Assembly: GCA_028829895.1 (NCBI GenBank)
Contig: CM054180.1
Span: forward strand, 118,163,973-118,227,972
Direction: 5' to 3'
From: Sinotaia quadrata
Lineage: Eukaryota; Mollusca; Gastropoda; Architaenioglossa; Viviparidae
Length of the DNA: 64,000 nucleotides
Below are positions 62,659 through 64,000 of the stretch, piece after piece. The notes beneath the pieces are model-generated. The model had not been told where the DNA came from. It saw nothing but the letters and a program-made list of their open reading frames with translations, and ran no database searches. A program made the translations under genes and the position numbers. Position 1 is the first letter of the stretch. Each line of letters begins with the position of its first letter.

Positions 62659-64000
62659 GTAAGTAAAACCTTATGGGAGATCAAAATCTTGCATTCTAAG
62701 AGATGATAAGGTTAACAAACTAAAGAAACAAGCAAACAAAACCCCGCAAGAAAGTATTTATGAATCTGTATGCGTAAAGAAACCCCTACAGATCCAAACA
62801 CTTAAACATTTAATTTAGGACAAAATACATGTAACAGAAAAAAATTGGCAAGCATTGGTTACATGTTCCACACTCAACTTCGAGTTTAACCTCAATGCTA
62901 ATCAATTTGACAGCTGTACAGCATCAGAACCAATAATAGTAGCGGTTCGAACTGAGAAATTCGAATCTCGGAAATGTTATTTTAGTGATTACAAAAATAA
63001 ATTTGTTAAACTTAGTAGTACATTACAAGGACGTGCGCTCAGAGTTTATATACAGGTGTGTTTGTGAGTATACAATTTAATTATTTATTTACAAACACAC
63101 ACACACACAAGTATCTAATGGGGGTAGATGTGTAAGGGTTGTGTTTGGTGGTCAATCAATGCAAGGGACAAAACTATTATCCACTTGTGATTTGTCCACT
63201 AAATAGTCATCCATGCTAATTTATTTTTTGAATGGATAACTCTGCCTCAGAAAAGGGTAGTTTCCCTTGCTCGTTTCTAATTGCGTGAATAGTTCAGAAT
63301 ATTATGAATGGAATACTGTCCAGAAATAGCTGTTCTTCACGGCACATTTGCACTTGCAGAGAATGGAGTATGTATAGTAAACATCCCACTTATTTCTTAA
63401 GTTCTTTATTTAAAAAAAAATAATTTATATATTTCACACGAATAGGTCGTTAAATTATTGAGGAAAATAATAGTTCGAAATGGGATTGATACAAATTACA
63501 ATTTACCAAGCAATTGGTACATAGAAATACAAAGACTGGAAAAGTGTTACTGTGGCACGCTGTACTAGTGATAGATACTGAATTAAGTCTCGTATTTCGT
63601 AGGAAATATATTCCTAATTATACATTTTATAATTCGATATAAGCAAGTCATTTTAGAATGTTGATCTTGTCTATTGAAATATAACGCCACTTATTTGAAA
63701 TATATACTAAGAAATGTACATACAATAGATGCATATTTGATATTATTATTAATAGCTCAGAGTGGTTTAACTTGGTTAATCAGTATGTCAATTTGCAAAG
63801 TATGGGAAAGATTTCCACTCATTTCTTATCCGTTTCCGTTCGAAGTGGTTTGAATCTGTCTGCTGTAGTGCAGATACGAAAAGAATTTCAAGATATTCTT
63901 TAAATAAATCTAAACTAACTCTTTATGTAGGATAACCCACAGATTATAATTTTACTTATTTTTTAAAGACATTTTTACGTGTAAATTATGATATTTTAAA

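Larger units (their letters stand above)
59398..64000. other. Downstream of SELENOF: repeats, TIR element, possible exon
   Basis: After the SELENOF 3' UTR the sequence holds the minisatellite at 60815-61475, the TIR element at 61533, the TC microsatellite and the candidate exon at 62602. 62700-64000 shows short open frames (for example around 62855-63067) but nothing I recognise. Confidence 0.5.

Noticed and set aside
62940..62975. GGTTCGAACTGAGAAATTCGAA resembling a tRNA T-arm
   Set aside because: No acceptor stem, D-arm or anticodon arm could be fitted around it.
62855..63067. 70-codon frame ending at a donor-like ACAGGTGTGT
   Set aside because: Tested as a second exon for MVRQICQ, but the phases do not fit and no homology is evident.

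Overview
This is a strongly AT-rich piece of an animal nuclear genome, with intron-split genes, GT-AG splice sites, many minisatellites and fossil DNA transposons. Four conserved genes can be read exon by exon. An NR5B/Hr39-type nuclear receptor (a class known from invertebrates, not vertebrates) beside ZZZ3, OSTC and SELENOF points to a bilaterian invertebrate. A lophotrochozoan, most likely a mollusc, is my best inference, but class and species cannot be fixed from the sequence alone.

Layout. 1-11931: no convincing conserved gene; probable 3' flank or UTR of the receptor plus repeats and a pogo/Tigger-type MITE. 11932-29682 (minus): NR5B/Hr39 receptor, six coding exons, 658 codons. 29683-33732: divergent spacer with a CpG-containing promoter-like core (about 30600-31720) and a minisatellite at 32600-33125. 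33733-43520 (plus): ZZZ3, nine coding exons, 435 codons. 43521-51598: intergenic, with a hAT MITE carrying a perfect 8-bp target duplication, broken coding-like segments, and a promoter-like island near 50.6-51.07 kb with no recognised gene. 51599-53920 (minus): OSTC, a subunit of the oligosaccharyltransferase complex. 53921-54176: a 256-bp head-to-head spacer. 54177-59397 (plus): SELENOF (Sep15), with an in-frame UGA selenocysteine codon and a recognisable SECIS element in the 3' UTR. 59400-64000: minisatellite, a terminal-inverted-repeat element, a TC microsatellite and one candidate small exon.

How the genes fit together. OSTC and SELENOF start 256 bp apart on opposite strands, and both belong to endoplasmic-reticulum glycoprotein biogenesis: OSTC in N-glycosylation, SELENOF as the partner of UGGT in folding control. 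They may share a promoter. The receptor and ZZZ3 (ATAC histone acetyltransferase complex) are also divergent, about 4 kb apart between coding starts. No prokaryote-type system, CRISPR array or intact mobile element was found. The more unusual signals are duplicated or repeated splice-site-like sequences: a 13-bp repeat containing the donor of the receptor's penultimate coding exon, a minisatellite of branchpoint-plus-acceptor mimics before ZZZ3, and a minisatellite abutting the SELENOF exon 2 donor.
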